Shown: positions 63,554 to 64,000 of the stretch, piece after piece
Numbering within the stretch: position 1 is the first letter of the stretch
How the letters are laid out: each line of letters opens with the position of its first letter
Made by a program: the position numbers and the translations under genes
Source: Sycon ciliatum
Taxonomy: Eukaryota > Porifera > Calcarea > Leucosolenida > Sycettidae
Assembly: GCF_964019385.1 (NCBI RefSeq)
Contig: NC_088651.1
Coordinates: forward strand, 5,091,110-5,155,109
Direction: 5' to 3'
DNA: 64,000 bases
Notes under the pieces: model-generated
What the model was told of the DNA's origin: nothing
The model's database searches: none
What the model saw: the letters and a program-made list of their open reading frames with translations, nothing else

Positions 63554-63825
63554 GTGCACAAGAAACAATTGTTGCAATTATTGGCTTGTAATTGCTTTAA
63601 TCATTGTGTTCCTTGAAAGCAAGTACAGTGGGAATGTCTACTTCAAAAGCGTTGTCGAGTAGACACAATGCATTCTGTAGACCATTGTTCCTGCATGCCT
63701 AACAAATTTCTCTTCTGTTGATACAACCAAGATGCTGTGTAACTGGGCGTACGCTATTATAATACTCGTCAATTTCAACCTCATTTTGTTACCTAATAGT
63801 TTGGAATTGCAGAATCAATAGAATT
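63554..63825 (-). other. Intron of the hAT-like transposase gene
   Basis: Minus-strand GTAATT donor at 63827-63822 and pyrimidine-rich TTGTTTCTTGTGCACAG acceptor ending at 63552; about 276 bp in all, no open frame in phase, AT-rich. Confidence 0.65.
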
Positions 63826-63827
63826 AC

Positions 63828-63989
63828 CGTGCTGGTTTCTTTCTCTGCTTGTGGAGCAATTTCAATCCTGGCGTTCGACTCTAATGCTTGGACCTGTACC
63901 GGAGTGTCCAGCTGGACTGTCGAGCCACTGGACGAGGCCATGGACGTGATTTGCACTGTGCCGAGTTGTGAATCGGTAGCGCCATCACT
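63828..63989 (-). CDS. hAT-like transposase, upstream exon
   Basis: On the minus strand MASSSGSTVQLDTPVQVQAL (ATG at 63941) reads through 38 codons to a donor ACG|GTAATTC at 63827/63828. It joins in phase 0 to VQHNRASPQP in the main exon, giving one continuous frame. Upstream of the ATG the frame stays open to an acceptor-like CTGTAG at 63990-63995, just before which a stop would occur, so the exon may start at 63989 and continue a still earlier exon outside the window. Confidence 0.65.
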
Positions 63990-64000
63990 CTACAGATAAT

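Larger units (their letters stand above)
60563..64000 (-). mobile_element. Second hAT-like transposon, left end and most of its gene
   Basis: Begins CAGGGCTAGTATTTGTACAG exactly at the R1 break; CAGGG is a common hAT terminus. It contains a long minus-strand transposase gene and runs off the right edge of the window, so the second terminus and the matching target repeat cannot be seen. The 60563-61139 part is untranslated. Confidence 0.72.

Overview
This window looks like invertebrate metazoan nuclear DNA built almost entirely from transposable elements. No ordinary host gene was recognised. The eukaryotic call rests on a spliced transposase gene with clean GT-AG ends, LINEs with target-site duplications and simple-repeat tails, Penelope-like elements with GIY-YIG domains, hAT transposons with 8-bp target duplications, and many ACATGTACATGTA-like and (TAA)n/(GTTT)n repeats. 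I cannot name the species; a sponge, cnidarian or other marine invertebrate would fit.

The largest feature is a direct segmental duplication. Bases 1-20360 match 43873-59857 at an estimated 98-99.5% by eye. The offset falls stepwise from about 43.87 kb to 39.50 kb because each copy has gained or lost pieces. Differences include a 691-bp TIR element only in copy 1, a (TAA)n-tailed insertion only in copy 1, a LINE fragment only in copy 1, an extra 1.64 kb of repeat unit in copy 1, an extra 1.27-kb tandem unit in copy 2, and a 689-bp to 132-bp replacement inside a LINE in copy 2. The left end of copy 1 lies outside the window.

The background is three dispersed families, named here for convenience. 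R1 is a ~1.85-kb unit, tandem at 39458-43300, that carries a Pol III B-box-like sequence and a small piece of LINE C-terminal coding sequence. R2 is a ~0.8-1.3-kb module with (GTTT)n, a GGTAC-rich stretch, and 69-bp units that encode 23-residue STPR-like repeats. R3 is a ~0.8-kb repeat found three times. Nearly every recognisable element sits inside R1 or R2, so the interrupted repeat gives the empty site and often the exact insertion junction.

Between the two duplication copies (20.4-43.9 kb) lie, in order: inverted R2; a short LTR retrotransposon relic with identical LTRs (21540-23440); a long foldback (24043-24487); a palindromic MITE (25706-25894); a Penelope-like element with 482-bp inverted arms, each with a hammerhead ribozyme motif (26457-28383); a tRNA-like sequence; an apparently intact two-ORF CR1/L2-group LINE (29162-36483) with an apparently intact hAT transposon (33539-36451) nested in its 5' end; a LINE fragment with inverted ends (38538-39457); the R1 tandem array; and a 2.36-kb TIR element (43301-45658).

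The right edge (60563 onward) is the left end of a second hAT-like transposon. Its transposase gene is spliced and runs off the window. The best candidates for recent mobility are the LINE at 29-33 kb and the two hAT elements. The rest is mostly truncated or nested debris that documents a history of insertion and unequal exchange.
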